From Gammaproteobacteria bacterium (GTDB lineage: Bacteria > Pseudomonadota > Gammaproteobacteria > JAJFKG01): a stretch of 64,000 nt of DNA. Shown one piece after another: positions 36,485 through 45,627 of the stretch. A program made the translations under genes and the position numbers. The stretch covers positions 86,434 through 150,433 of the forward strand of contig JAJFKG010000016.1 in assembly GCA_021773335.1 (NCBI GenBank), read 5' to 3'. Each line of letters begins with the position of its first letter. The stretch's first letter is position 1. The notes below the pieces were generated by a model, which did not search any database, had not been told where the DNA came from, and saw nothing but the letters and a program-made list of their open reading frames with translations.

Positions 36485-37123
36485 TTAACTGTTTTCTAGC
36501 CGCATTACCCGATAAGCGCAGCGTCTTGCACCACTAATGATATGTGATTCACGTTTAAAAACAACATCATCCTTTGCAAAAAGATTATTGAACAGTCGTA
36601 GTTCAGACAGACAAAACTGTTGACATTTCGTTGCTGCAGCACAAATAGGACAATGATTTTCAATAAACAGATAGCTACCATCGCCACAGTCTTCGTATTC
36701 AGCCATATAACCTTCGGCATTGCGTATTTGCGTCAGCTGAGCTAATTTTCCCCTCAGTGCTTTGCAATTTTTAAGTTTACTCTGATAATCAGCAAATATT
36801 TTTTCATCTCGCTGGGAAATGATTTTTTTTAGCCCATTTTTACCGAATGTTTTTTGGATTGAGTCAATCAAGCCTATCGTCATATAAGCATGCGTTTCAG
36901 GGAAATAATTGTCCGCTTTACCAGTCAGCCGCCAGCTTTTTTTCGGCCTTCCTACGCCCACACTCTGTTGGAATGACTCAACCAGCAATTCTTTTTGTAA
37001 GTTCTGTAAATGTTGCCGTGCCCCCATAGATGTCATTTCTAACATAGTAGCTAACGTATTTGCTGTCTGAGGTCCCTTTGTTTTTAATAAAAAAAGGATC
37101 CGCTCATCATTTTTTTGTTGCAT
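36485..37123 (-). CDS. SufR-like winged-helix regulator with C-terminal cysteine motif
   Basis: A 212-residue regulator. The N-terminal winged helix (about 5-68) reads LKTKGPQTANTLATMLEMTS followed by a wing with VGRPKKSWRLT, as in the DeoR/SufR-type family. The C-terminal domain carries Cys158, Cys161, Cys167, Cys171 (HCPICAAATKCQQFC) and Cys202, a spacing like that which binds a [4Fe-4S] cluster in SufR. This suggests redox, iron or NO sensing. There are no suf genes nearby. It is divergent from an MFS transporter (90 bases apart), its probable target. An AGGGGCG ribosome site precedes the ATG. Confidence 0.75.
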   Translation of the reverse strand: MQQKNDERILFLLKTKGPQTANTLATMLEMTSMGARQHLQNLQKELLVESFQQSVGVGRPKKSWRLTGKADNYFPETHAYMTIGLIDSIQKTFGKNGLKKIISQRDEKIFADYQSKLKNCKALRGKLAQLTQIRNAEGYMAEYEDCGDGSYLFIENHCPICAAATKCQQFCLSELRLFNNLFAKDDVVFKRESHIISGARRCAYRVMRLENS

Positions 37124-37212
37124 GTTTGAGTCGCCCCTGATATTTTATAAAGTAATTGCTTTACATATTATCAGTGACAACCAAACCTGTCAATATATAG
37201 TTGAGATGCATA

Positions 37213-38463
37213 ATGGTAGTTAAAAAACACCCCTATTATTTGTTGCTTACAGTTGTTTGTCTCAGCACTATTGGGGTAGCGATACCATACCCAATCTTCG
37301 CGCCCTATTTTTTAACGTTATCTCAAGGAGCACCCCATTTAATAGCGTTATCTTCAGGCAATTGGATGAAGATCAGTTTAGGAATAACTCTGGCTGCTTA
37401 CCCACTAGGGCAGTTTTTTGGGGCGCCAATCATTGGCAAGCTGTCAGACTATTATGGCCGTAAATTACTATTACAATATAGTTTATTAGGGGCTGTGCTC
37501 GGTTATTTCATAACAAGTCTTTCTATTTTCGCTGGAAATATTTATTTACTGGTTATTTCGAGGTTTATTACTGGAATTTTAGAATCAAATTTTGCTGTAG
37601 CCCAAGCCTTAATTATTGACAACAGTAAAAATAAAGAAAAAGATTTGGGAGGCTTATCTGCCGTTACTTCATTGGGTTATGTTGTGGGACCACTTCTCGG
37701 TGGCTTGTTAAGCAACCCCACCATCTCATCTTTATTTAATTATTCTACGCCATTCTATTTTATCAGCGCACTAAGTTTTGCTTTGTTTCTTTTTATTCGG
37801 GTCTTTCTAAAAGAACAGAAAGACCCGAATAAAAAGAAAAAACAAATCCATGCAAATGAAAAGCTAACCGAGCAATTGAATTTGTTCAAAATAATGAAAG
37901 GCTTGTTTATACAGAGAGAATTAAAATGGCTGTTAGTCAGCGCACTTTGTGTTTACCTTGCAATAACCAGTTATTATGAGTTTTATCCCGTTATTTTAAC
38001 GACAACTTGGCAGATGAATGCGACTGGGATTGCCATTTTAACCACAGTCCTCAGTTTATGTATCAGTGGTAGCGCCTTATTACTGCCTAATTTTTTAAAG
38101 GGAAAAGTTAAACAAAAATTCAGTCTGTGTTCGTTGCTGTCTTGTCTAACAGTGGGCTATTTGCTGTTATTGTCAACTGACGTCAATGAAATGTATGTTC
38201 AATTCGTCGTTGTTGGCATCGCCATTGGTGCAGTATCAACTATTCAAACCGTCCTTATTTCTAACGCGACAGATGAAAAAAAACAAGGTGAAGTATTGGG
38301 TATAGCGAACAGCCTTAGAAATCTAGGAAATGCAATAATGTGTCTGGCTGGTGGCTTTTTAATTGTTTTTTCAACGCAACTACCCATAATGATTGCTAGT
38401 TGTTTTATTCTACTCGGCTTGTTTTTTTATTGGGTTAAAGTAGACTTCCATGCTAATTCATAA
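37213..38463 (+). CDS. MFS drug/metabolite exporter
   Basis: A 416-residue major facilitator with about 12 hydrophobic segments and a central cytoplasmic loop (residues about 195-225, Lys-rich). The cytoplasmic loop 2-3 motif A is GKLSDYYGRKLLL, typical of the family. Motif C-like YVVGPLLGGLL in helix 5 marks antiporters (DHA1, tetracycline/multidrug type). The ATG at 37213 is preferred over TTG at 37201. It is divergent from the SufR-like regulator, which suggests regulated expression. Substrate is unknown. AT-rich composition suggests acquisition. Confidence 0.85.
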   Translation: MVVKKHPYYLLLTVVCLSTIGVAIPYPIFAPYFLTLSQGAPHLIALSSGNWMKISLGITLAAYPLGQFFGAPIIGKLSDYYGRKLLLQYSLLGAVLGYFITSLSIFAGNIYLLVISRFITGILESNFAVAQALIIDNSKNKEKDLGGLSAVTSLGYVVGPLLGGLLSNPTISSLFNYSTPFYFISALSFALFLFIRVFLKEQKDPNKKKKQIHANEKLTEQLNLFKIMKGLFIQRELKWLLVSALCVYLAITSYYEFYPVILTTTWQMNATGIAILTTVLSLCISGSALLLPNFLKGKVKQKFSLCSLLSCLTVGYLLLLSTDVNEMYVQFVVVGIAIGAVSTIQTVLISNATDEKKQGEVLGIANSLRNLGNAIMCLAGGFLIVFSTQLPIMIASCFILLGLFFYWVKVDFHANS

Positions 38464-38536
38464 AGGCAAAGGGGTTCATTTATGTCCCTAGCTTCTAAGT
38501 TTTTTTGTGCAGTCCCCTTTTCTAACGCCTTGATAG

Positions 38537-38956
38537 TCAAAAAAATAACGCGGGACTGATGCCAAAACGTTTAGATAGGGCTTCAATATGATCTCTCGTC
38601 AAACGACGCTCACCATGCAATATTTTAGAAACTAATGATTTTGAACCTATCTCTGGTAAGTCAGCAACGCCAAGCTCATGCTGCTCCATTAAGATCTGCA
38701 ACAGCGCCTCGCTTGCTTTAATGTTAGCAACTCGCTTATTAAATCTTGCAAATTCCTGAGCTGAATCTTCCCAACGAGCGATTGAGTCGGATAGCACCTT
38801 AATAAGAAGTTGATTATGTTCATAATCCTCCATTAAACCATTCATGAGCTCAAGGCTTTGTTCATATTCAGCTTTATTTTCAATGTGACTAATAAAACTC
38901 GCTGCTTGGAATAATGCATCTGCTTTTTTAACAACCGCAACATAAGCTTTTTTCAT
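38537..38956 (-). CDS. higA: HigA-type antitoxin (E. coli HigA class)
   Basis: A 139-residue antitoxin close in length to E. coli HigA (138). The N-terminal two thirds are helical and acidic and would wrap the toxin. The C-terminal helix-turn-helix (LVSKILHGERRLTRDHIEALSKRFGIS) would bind the operator. It directly follows the toxin gene with no gap. It is unrelated to the short HigA at 36057. Confidence 0.88.
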   Translation of the reverse strand: MKKAYVAVVKKADALFQAASFISHIENKAEYEQSLELMNGLMEDYEHNQLLIKVLSDSIARWEDSAQEFARFNKRVANIKASEALLQILMEQHELGVADLPEIGSKSLVSKILHGERRLTRDHIEALSKRFGISPALFF

Positions 38957-39268
38957 CTAATTAACCTCCCGCATGTACTTGTTACATAACTTGTCATATT
39001 CAGCATGACTCACAATATGCTTGACGTACATACGATTATCTCTAAATTCAATAAAAGCGATTAATCGTAGCGTATTTCCACCAATATCAATCACCCACCA
39101 TTTGTCTTTGTATTTGAAGTTATCTAGTGAAGGAAATACTTTGCGTAACTCCGCTGGCGAACTAAAGTCACCTTTTCTCAGCACCTTATAAGTATATTCA
39201 ATTGCTTTAGCGCAATTGGGGTACTTTTTAGTGGCCTCGTTGGATGGCCTACGTGATATTACGTGCAC
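38957..39268 (-). CDS. higB: HigB-type mRNA interferase toxin (E. coli HigB class)
   Basis: A 103-residue toxin starting at GTG 39268, giving HVISRRPSNEATKKYP, which aligns with E. coli HigB (104 residues). Core features include FPSLDNFKYKDKWWVIDIGGNTLRLIAFI and the end KHIVSHAEYDKL. An AAGAG-type ribosome site lies six bases upstream of GTG; the longer frame to 39352 would read through the promoter. Toxin-first order, as in hig loci. It is the second, unrelated HigBA pair within 3 kb. Confidence 0.88.
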   Translation of the reverse strand: MHVISRRPSNEATKKYPNCAKAIEYTYKVLRKGDFSSPAELRKVFPSLDNFKYKDKWWVIDIGGNTLRLIAFIEFRDNRMYVKHIVSHAEYDKLCNKYMREVN

Positions 39269-39284
39269 GGAAATCTCTTCACTT

Positions 39285-39329
39285 GTTGACACAATGTCAA
39301 CTATAGTGCGGCGGTGACAAATTGTCAAC
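39285..39329 (-). promoter_or_regulatory. Promoter and paired operators of the second higBA module
   Basis: On the minus strand TTGACA (39328-39323), a 17-base spacer and TATAGT (39305-39300) form a near-consensus promoter. One palindrome, TGACAA-A-TTGTCA (39315-39327), covers the -35. Another, GTTGACA-N3-TGTCAAC (39285-39301), covers the transcription start. These are the expected HigA autoregulatory sites. Confidence 0.82.
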
Positions 39330-39425
39330 AAAATAATGTTACGCATAGACAAACATTAGACTCTCAAAAAGACTCATTTGAATACGATAAGTTAAGTATC
39401 CCTGCCAAGGACACCTATTTTTCAT

Positions 39426-39540
39426 GCTAAATGGTGTTTTAAAACTCCAAATTTCGCCAAACATACCTAAATTATAGCTAGTTGGCGTTTTTTAACTGGA
39501 TAATTTCACCAAACATGCGTAAAATTAGGTATATTTGGCG
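39426..39540. repeat. Two-and-a-part-copy 51/52-bp direct repeat upstream of the DUF234 ATPase
   Basis: Copy 1 begins GCTAAATGGTGTTTT at 39426 and copy 2 begins GCTAGTTGGCGTTTT at 39477. Both continue into ACT...AATTTC(G/A)CCAAACAT (39450 and 39502) and an AT-rich tail. A partial third copy in inverted sense, GGTATATTTGGCG, occupies 39528-39540. Three 13-base motif sites are present: 39455-39467 and 39507-39519 (reverse) and 39528-39540 (forward). Related sites precede the ATPase at 61828. Probable operator array. Confidence 0.7.
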
Positions 39541-39555
39541 CTAGCGAGGTGTTTC

Positions 39556-41022
39556 TTGAACGCTATCAACGTATTTACTCCGAAAGAGAATAAAGCATTT
39601 ATCGGCCGCAGTGCCGAATTACAGCAATTGAAAAAATTAGATCAGGCGAACGAGGCGGCCATTTTGACCGTTTATGGGCGCAGGCGGGTAGGCAAAACAG
39701 AATTGCTTGAGCAAGCTTTTCGGCAACGCAATATTCTGAAATTTGAGGGCATTGAGGGTAGGCCGGCACAAGAGCAAATGAATTATGTGCTGCAACAACT
39801 CGCTATTTATATCGGGGAAACCCGCCTATTAACTTATAAGCCGCTGAATTGGATAGATGTCCTCACTAAGCTAGCTGAATATACGCGAGAAGGCATATGG
39901 ACAATTTACTTCGAAGAGGTGCAATGGCTGGCATGTTACAAAGATACATTTATTGCTGAGCTAAAATATGTTTGGGATAATTATTTTCGCTTCAATGAAC
40001 AATTAATCGTTATCCTTTGTGGCTCATCACCATCATTCATTATCAATAATATTGTTAAATCAAAGTCTCTTTACAATCGTAGTCAATATGAAATTGGCTT
40101 GCGAGAGTTTAATTTGCTTGAAGCACAACAACTGCTTGCCAAACGCTCACAGCGCGAAGTCATGGATGCCTATTTATGTGTTGGCGGCGTGCCTGAGTAC
40201 TTAAAAAGAATTAATAGTACCGCTTCTGTTATACAAGAATTGTGTGAGAATTCTTTTGTGCAAGACAGTTATTTTTTTACTGAATACGAGCGATTGTATA
40301 CGAGCAGCCTCCATGAAAATAAGCATTATAGAGATATCATCGAATTTTTGAGTAAACACAAACACGCCACACGCACAGAAATAAACAAACATCTAAAATT
40401 AAGTTCGGGTGGCTATCTATCATCAGTGCTATCAGAATTAGAACAGTGCAATTTCATCGTTAAACAAACACCTTATAACCTAGGTTCAGACAGCAACTTG
40501 GCACGCTATAGCATCAACGATAATTACTTGCACTTTTACTATAAATTCATCAAGCCAAACAGCAAAGAAATTAGCACAGGAAAATATAATGTAGAACCAA
40601 TGCGTGCGCTTGGTTTAGAAAGTTTCACGAAGTGGTTAGGGTTTGCTTTTGAAAGAATGATTCGCAAATATGATTACATCATTGCCAAAATTCTCGGATT
40701 TTCAGGTATAGACTATCGCTCTGGTTCTTTCTTTAATCGCGCCACAAGTAAAGAGTCACCTGGCTACCAGCTCGATTTAGTATTCGACAGAGCCGATAAC
40801 GTTTACACTATTTGCGAAATTAAATACAGTAAAACAACCATTTCGAGCAAGGTTATTCGCGAACTTGAACAGAAATTAGAGTTATTTCCTAACCCCAAGC
40901 AGAACACGATTCAACGTGTTCTCATTACTACGTGTGGTGCTGATAAGCAACTGCAAGCCGCAGCTTATTTTGACCGAGTGATTACCTTTTCCGACCTATT
41001 TCATGCGGAGAATTGGAAGTAA
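39556..41022 (+). CDS. Archaeal-type AAA ATPase with DUF234 nuclease-like domain
   Basis: A 488-residue P-loop ATPase. After an N-terminal FIGRSAELQ, the Walker A is GRRRVGKT (41-48) and the Walker B-like strand is IYFEEVQWL, with Glu instead of the usual Asp. A sensor strand ILCGSSPSF follows. A winged helix (ATRTEINKHLKLSSGGYLSSVLSELE) separates it from a C-terminal PD-(D/E)xK-like module (GYQLDLVFDR...CEIKY). The function is unknown; these ATPases are often in accessory or mobile regions. TTG at 39556 is chosen because GAGGTG lies four bases before it. A repeat array with shared motifs lies just upstream. Confidence 0.82.
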   Translation: MNAINVFTPKENKAFIGRSAELQQLKKLDQANEAAILTVYGRRRVGKTELLEQAFRQRNILKFEGIEGRPAQEQMNYVLQQLAIYIGETRLLTYKPLNWIDVLTKLAEYTREGIWTIYFEEVQWLACYKDTFIAELKYVWDNYFRFNEQLIVILCGSSPSFIINNIVKSKSLYNRSQYEIGLREFNLLEAQQLLAKRSQREVMDAYLCVGGVPEYLKRINSTASVIQELCENSFVQDSYFFTEYERLYTSSLHENKHYRDIIEFLSKHKHATRTEINKHLKLSSGGYLSSVLSELEQCNFIVKQTPYNLGSDSNLARYSINDNYLHFYYKFIKPNSKEISTGKYNVEPMRALGLESFTKWLGFAFERMIRKYDYIIAKILGFSGIDYRSGSFFNRATSKESPGYQLDLVFDRADNVYTICEIKYSKTTISSKVIRELEQKLELFPNPKQNTIQRVLITTCGADKQLQAAAYFDRVITFSDLFHAENWK

Positions 41023-41121
41023 GAATGAGACTGGCTTAATATTGTAGCTCTGCAAGCTAATACTAGACAGCTCATAACAAACAAATGACGGCTGAGCAGG
41101 AGCAATACCTCATCCAGTTCA

Positions 41122-41511
41122 TTAGCGGGGTGCCGTTGCTTCCCAAACCGTATCCGTAACATAGCCCACTTCATCAGCACCAGGCCAAGGCGGCATGGTA
41201 ACGCAAATAAATACTAAGTCGCCGTCATCACTACGGTATTGAAAATCGGTGCCTAAAGGAATATCAACAGTAACACCAGCCACCAGTGGTGTAATTTCCT
41301 CATCACCATCAACTCTCCGCCAGATAGCGCCACTACCTGATAACACATGCCAAAACTCACTGACCGTTTTATGTCGAACAGCTTTAGAAATAATTTTATC
41401 TTTGAGTGTGCAATGTGCAATTCCACCGTGTTCGTTCTTTATCAATACTCTGACTTCTGCTCCTGCTGGAGACATGTGTTCATAATTTTTAGGAATTTCT
41501 GTTGCTTGCAT
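41122..41511 (-). CDS. Cupin-domain protein
   Basis: A 129-residue single-domain cupin. The first conserved motif is around RHKTVSEFWHVLSGSGAIWRR and the second around GVTVDIPLGTDFQYRSDDGD. The first motif keeps the His and Glu spacing only partly, so metal binding is uncertain. Such proteins act as sugar isomerases, dioxygenases or ligand sensors. It stands alone with AT-rich flanks, so no role can be assigned. Confidence 0.75.
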   Translation of the reverse strand: MQATEIPKNYEHMSPAGAEVRVLIKNEHGGIAHCTLKDKIISKAVRHKTVSEFWHVLSGSGAIWRRVDGDEEITPLVAGVTVDIPLGTDFQYRSDDGDLVFICVTMPPWPGADEVGYVTDTVWEATAPR

Positions 41512-41648
41512 AGATTTGCTCCTTGATTGAGCCCTTATAGGGGCGTTTATCCTTGAATACTCTAATAAACCCTACATTAGTTCGGCTATGACTAGACACT
41601 ATAGTTTACATAGAAGATAGGTAAATTCATATTAAGCTTAGAATAAAA

Positions 41649-41789
41649 TTATTCTGAACCGAAGCTAGTCAGTTTACAACACGTACTGAATGGCGTAAAG
41701 GTAGAAGCTATATCTTTGCCTGAGTCTGGCATCGTGCTATCGAGTTGTTGATCAGAGTCTTTCTTTCCAACACCTGGTTGTGGCTTTCA
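41649..41789 (-). pseudogene. Possible coding relic with Cys-Cys-Lys tail
   Basis: A 46-codon open stretch without a plausible start (a TGA precedes it) encodes a polar, Asp/Ser/Gln-rich sequence ending PFSTCCKLTSFGSE. It lies downstream of the oxidoreductase stop, in another frame. It may be the 3' end of a decayed gene, or chance. The rest of the 291-base gap to 41802 holds nothing I recognise. Confidence 0.25.
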
Positions 41790-41802
41790 AAGCGCCAGCA
41801 AC

Positions 41803-43023
41803 TTATTCCTGTGAAATTGAAACTGTAGGCGGTATAAAATCTAAAGCACCCGCTGCAAATAATTCGGCTTTATTCGTAGTTTTTGGCGGATAAATCCGTT
41901 CCTGGTTAATATGCTGTTTTATTTTTTTTGCTTCCATGCCTGACTTTACTAATTTTCTTTCCCAGCCTTCTGTATAAATCGCACCAAACTCTCCCAAATC
42001 AATACACGTCACATAGTTAGGCTGAGAGTATGCTCGCATAGGCTGGTCAAGCAAATAGGAAATCGCATTATAGCCTGCAAACCTGCCCTGAGGCCTACCT
42101 TGTTGACAAGACATCATTGGATCTCGATCAATAGCCGGTTTGGCATGTGCAGCATCTCCAGCACAAAAGCAATTTTCATTTTCCTGGGTTTGTAAATACT
42201 GATTAACATGCACACGTCCCAGAGAATCTAACACTTGTGAAAACTGTTTCGTCAAATTATTTGCGCGCAACCCAAGTGTAGAAACAATGAAATCCGCCTC
42301 TAAAACTTCTCTTTTATTATATATCACTTTGTTTTTATCAACCCTATCAACTGAAGCATGATTAATGCAGCGCACGCCCGCCATATTGAGTGCCTCTTGA
42401 ATGGATTCAGCTGCTTCTACCCCAACATTTTTTGCACTTTCATGCCTATCAATAAGGTAAACGATTGGAGCCGCAAAACTAGTATTATATTCCCTAGCCA
42501 TTTTCTTAAATGTTATTGGTAACTCAGTTGCTAATTCAATACCGGTGATGCCACCTCCCAAAATTGCAATCTTTGGCGTGTGATTCTTTTGCGTGGGCGA
42601 ATCAATCAAATCATCACGAAACTTTTTAGCCGATGCAAATGAATCTATATTGTAAACTAATTCTATCCCCGGAATATTAGGACGCGTAAGCTGACTTCCG
42701 AGAGCAACGATAAGTGCATCGTAGTGCAAATGCTGTTGATGCCCCAGCAAAATACGCTGATTCATAAATTCGACTTGTTGCACATGGGACACGACGACAT
42801 TCACACCAATTGGCTCTAAAAAGCTTTGTAATGACACTTGTGTTGATTCAAGTTCATATTCATACAAGCGGGGTCTAATCGTCAAACAAGGCGATGGATT
42901 AACAATCGTAATTGTTACATCATCTGTCTTTTGCAGTTGATTAAGCCTATTCGCAGCCGCCAATGCCGCTGAACTACCTGCGTGCCCTGCGCCCAAAATA
43001 ACTAAGTGACGTTGTTGCTTCAT
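41803..43023 (-). CDS. FAD/NAD(P)-dependent oxidoreductase, NDH-2-like
   Basis: A 406-residue two-dinucleotide-fold flavoprotein. The FAD Rossmann motif is VILGAGHAGSSAAL (about 9-22), and the NAD(P) motif is IAILGGGITGIELATEL (about 170-186). The second FAD motif is NCFCAGDAAHAKP. The pattern matches type II NADH dehydrogenases and sulfide:quinone reductase relatives, but the C-terminal membrane-anchor helix is not clear, and the redox cysteines of SQR are not evident. Quinone or another acceptor is likely. It lies about 50 bases downstream of a VOC-fold gene, and both follow a GNAT gene on the minus strand. Confidence 0.82.
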   Translation of the reverse strand: MKQQRHLVILGAGHAGSSAALAAANRLNQLQKTDDVTITIVNPSPCLTIRPRLYEYELESTQVSLQSFLEPIGVNVVVSHVQQVEFMNQRILLGHQQHLHYDALIVALGSQLTRPNIPGIELVYNIDSFASAKKFRDDLIDSPTQKNHTPKIAILGGGITGIELATELPITFKKMAREYNTSFAAPIVYLIDRHESAKNVGVEAAESIQEALNMAGVRCINHASVDRVDKNKVIYNKREVLEADFIVSTLGLRANNLTKQFSQVLDSLGRVHVNQYLQTQENENCFCAGDAAHAKPAIDRDPMMSCQQGRPQGRFAGYNAISYLLDQPMRAYSQPNYVTCIDLGEFGAIYTEGWERKLVKSGMEAKKIKQHINQERIYPPKTTNKAELFAAGALDFIPPTVSISQE

Positions 43024-43071
43024 AGTTTAGACGCCTATACCTGATCTAGACACTTTTTCTTGAATAGAGTA

Positions 43072-43485
<414 letters not shown>

Positions 43486-43505
43486 TCAGCGCGGGTTTTT
43501 TATTC

Positions 43506-43970
43506 TCAATCTAAGTAAAGTTTCATGCCCTCGTGGGTACTTTCAAAACCCACACGTTGGTAAAATTTCAAAGCTTCAACGCGCTTTTTATTGGTTGTCA
43601 ATTGGATAATGGAAGCTCCCTGAGATTTTCCATAACGTATAACTTCATGTAGCATTTGTTCTCCCAACTTTTGCCTTCGATAGGATTCATGAATGCGCAC
43701 AGCTTCTATTTGCATACGTGTGGAGCCGGTAAAAGTAAGCGATGGCATGATGGTCAGATGACAGCTCCCCACGACACTTCGATCGAGTTCCGCAACCATT
43801 AAATACTGATTTGGGTCTGTGTTAATTTTTTCAAATGCATCAATATAGCGTTGATCAATTTCGGCTGCTAAATTTTCTCGGGTTTTGCCCAGCTCATCCT
43901 GCAGCAATAGAAAAATAATGGCACGCAAATCAGCGCGGGTCGCTTTTCTGTAAGTTAACGTTGCATCCAT
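43506..43970 (-). CDS. GNAT-family N-acetyltransferase
   Basis: A 154-residue acetyltransferase. The acetyl-CoA pyrophosphate loop is SYRRQKLGEQML (R/QxxGxG/A form), preceded by the IEAVRIHESYR strand. Motif B reads ASIIQLTTNKKRVEALKFYQRVGFE, as in many small-molecule or antibiotic acetyltransferases. The substrate is unknown. It heads a minus-strand group with the VOC protein and the NDH-2-like enzyme. Confidence 0.88.
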   Translation of the reverse strand: MDATLTYRKATRADLRAIIFLLLQDELGKTRENLAAEIDQRYIDAFEKINTDPNQYLMVAELDRSVVGSCHLTIMPSLTFTGSTRMQIEAVRIHESYRRQKLGEQMLHEVIRYGKSQGASIIQLTTNKKRVEALKFYQRVGFESTHEGMKLYLD

Positions 43971-44174
43971 GGGTTACCCTCGTCGGCATATTTCTAAGGT
44001 GAGGTCATGTGCGCACTTTAAACGAAATTTTCCAGACAGTCCAAAATGCTCCTTAATCTAACTTAAAACCCGCAGTTAAGCACCTACTGTTAGTTATACC
44101 CTTTTGTGGGCCGGAAGAGTTATAATCTTGTGCTAGGATCTAATAACAAAATAGATGGAGGCTTTGCGCAAAAC

Positions 44175-44612
44175 ATGTACAAACATATCTTGGTGGCGAC
44201 TAATTTAACGCCTGAAGCCGATCAGATTGGTCAAAAAGCTCTCGAGGCGGCAAAAAAATGGAATGCTAAACTCAGCCTGGTGCATGTCGTCGATTACAGC
44301 CCCATGATGTATGGCGGGGGCGAATTTGCCTTACCTATTGATGCCGAGCTCGAGCAAAACCTCACCGCAGAAGCCAAAACCAATGTCAATCAGCAAGGTA
44401 AAAAGCTAGGGGTCAAAGAAGCCGATCAGTGGATTGTTAAAGGTCACACTAAAGACGAAATTGTCGACCTCGCTGAAAAACTTAAAGCTGACTTAATCAT
44501 CGTTGGAAGCCATGATAAACACGGCTTAGCGTTATTATTCGGTTCAACTGCTAACGCTATCTTGCACGCCATGCCTTGTGATGTCTTAGCGGTCAAACTC
44601 TCAGACGAATAA
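44175..44612 (+). CDS. Universal stress protein (UspA family)
   Basis: A 145-residue cytoplasmic Usp-fold protein. The N terminus YKHILVATNLTPEADQ and the ATP-binding motif GSHDKHGLALLFGST (G-2x-G-9x-G-S/T form) indicate the nucleotide-binding subclass. The ATG at 44175 gives the normal N terminus; the open frame extends upstream without a better start. A TATAAT box lies about 44121, without a good -35. It is 6 bases upstream of apaH, so they are probably co-transcribed. Confidence 0.9.
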   Translation: MYKHILVATNLTPEADQIGQKALEAAKKWNAKLSLVHVVDYSPMMYGGGEFALPIDAELEQNLTAEAKTNVNQQGKKLGVKEADQWIVKGHTKDEIVDLAEKLKADLIIVGSHDKHGLALLFGSTANAILHAMPCDVLAVKLSDE

Positions 44613-44618
44613 ATCATA

Positions 44619-45452
44619 ATGGCAACTTACGCCATCGGCGATATTCAAGGCTGTTTTGATGAGTTGCAATTGTTACTGCAAGACATCAACTTCGATCGCA
44701 ATGTCGATGTGCTTTGGTTTACTGGTGATCTCGTCAACCGTGGGCCTGAGTCAGCCGAAGTTATACGTTTTGTTAAAAGTCTAGGCGAACGTGCTATTAC
44801 CGTATTAGGCAATCACGACCTACATTTGCTCGCAGTGCATAGCGGCGAAATTCCTAAGAAAAAAAGTGATACTTTTACCGATGTGATTAACGCCGGTGAC
44901 GGCGACGCATTGTGTCAGTGGTTACGTCATCAACCTTTATTACATCACGACCCCGCTAGCGGCTATACTCTCGTGCATGCTGGCATACACCCACAATGGG
45001 ATTTAGAACTTGCGCAACACTGTGCACACGAAGTTGAAATCATGTTACGTAGTGATAGCTATCATGAATTCTTTGAACATATGTATGGCAATGAACCTAA
45101 CTACTGGAATGAATCATTACGTGGTTGGAAACGCATGCGTTTTATCACCAATTGTTTCACGCGTATGCGCTATTGTAACGTAGATGGCAAATTGGATCTC
45201 AAGGTTAAAAGCCCGGTTGGCACGCAACCTGCCGATTATATGCCATGGTTCGCTATTCCTGAGCGTGCCAATAAGGGCGCTAAAATTATTTTCGGGCACT
45301 GGGCGTCTTTACAAGGCCACGCCGATACCGAAAACATTTTCGCGATCGATACAGGCTGTTGTTGGGGCAATTGCCTTACTGCCCTGCGTCTAGATGACCA
45401 AAAGAAGTTTTGCATTTCATGTGATCATCTTGCGCAACGTAAATTGCCGTAA
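44619..45452 (+). CDS. apaH: Symmetrical bis(5'-nucleosyl)-tetraphosphatase ApaH
   Basis: A 277-residue metallophosphatase that splits Ap4A into two ADP, limiting this stress alarmone and removing Np4 caps from RNA. Metal-binding motifs: GDIQG (about 7-11), GDLVNRGP (36-43), GNHD (67-70), HAGIHP and the C-terminal GHWASLQG. In E. coli apaH ends the lptD-surA-pdxA-rsmA-apaG operon. Here it is separated from rsmA by an accessory block and paired with a stress protein gene. Confidence 0.95.
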   Translation: MATYAIGDIQGCFDELQLLLQDINFDRNVDVLWFTGDLVNRGPESAEVIRFVKSLGERAITVLGNHDLHLLAVHSGEIPKKKSDTFTDVINAGDGDALCQWLRHQPLLHHDPASGYTLVHAGIHPQWDLELAQHCAHEVEIMLRSDSYHEFFEHMYGNEPNYWNESLRGWKRMRFITNCFTRMRYCNVDGKLDLKVKSPVGTQPADYMPWFAIPERANKGAKIIFGHWASLQGHADTENIFAIDTGCCWGNCLTALRLDDQKKFCISCDHLAQRKLP

Positions 45453-45521
45453 TGAAGGGGCGTACCCTCCGGGCATAGCCGGAGCACGCGCAAGACTACT
45501 GTCGTTGCGTCAAACTCATAT

Positions 45522-45556
45522 GTAGCCTTGATAAGCTGCGCAGCAGCGCATCAAGG
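45522..45556. repeat. REP-like repeat related to the one at 1637
   Basis: GTAGCCTTGATAAG followed by GCTGCGCAGCAGC and GCATCAAGG forms a stem from CCTTGAT (45526-45532) and ATCAAGG. The 14-base head is identical to 1637-1650. It lies between convergent apaH and prlC, the same 3'-3' position as the copy between padR and the aldehyde dehydrogenase. Confidence 0.6.
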
Positions 45557-45627
45557 GAATAGGTTCGTTGCCCTGGTACCACCCTAGCCACAGGACACAG
45601 GCAGAGGGATGGGACGAGGTCCGTAAA

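Noticed and set aside
38464..38536. Rho-independent terminator between the MFS and higA genes (AAAGGGG...CCCCTTT)
   Set aside because: The loop between the arms is about 39 bases and the T run lies inside it, which does not fit an intrinsic terminator.
41649..41789. A real small gene ending in CCKLTSFGSE
   Set aside because: No start codon except an internal ATG and no ribosome site; kept only as a possible relic.
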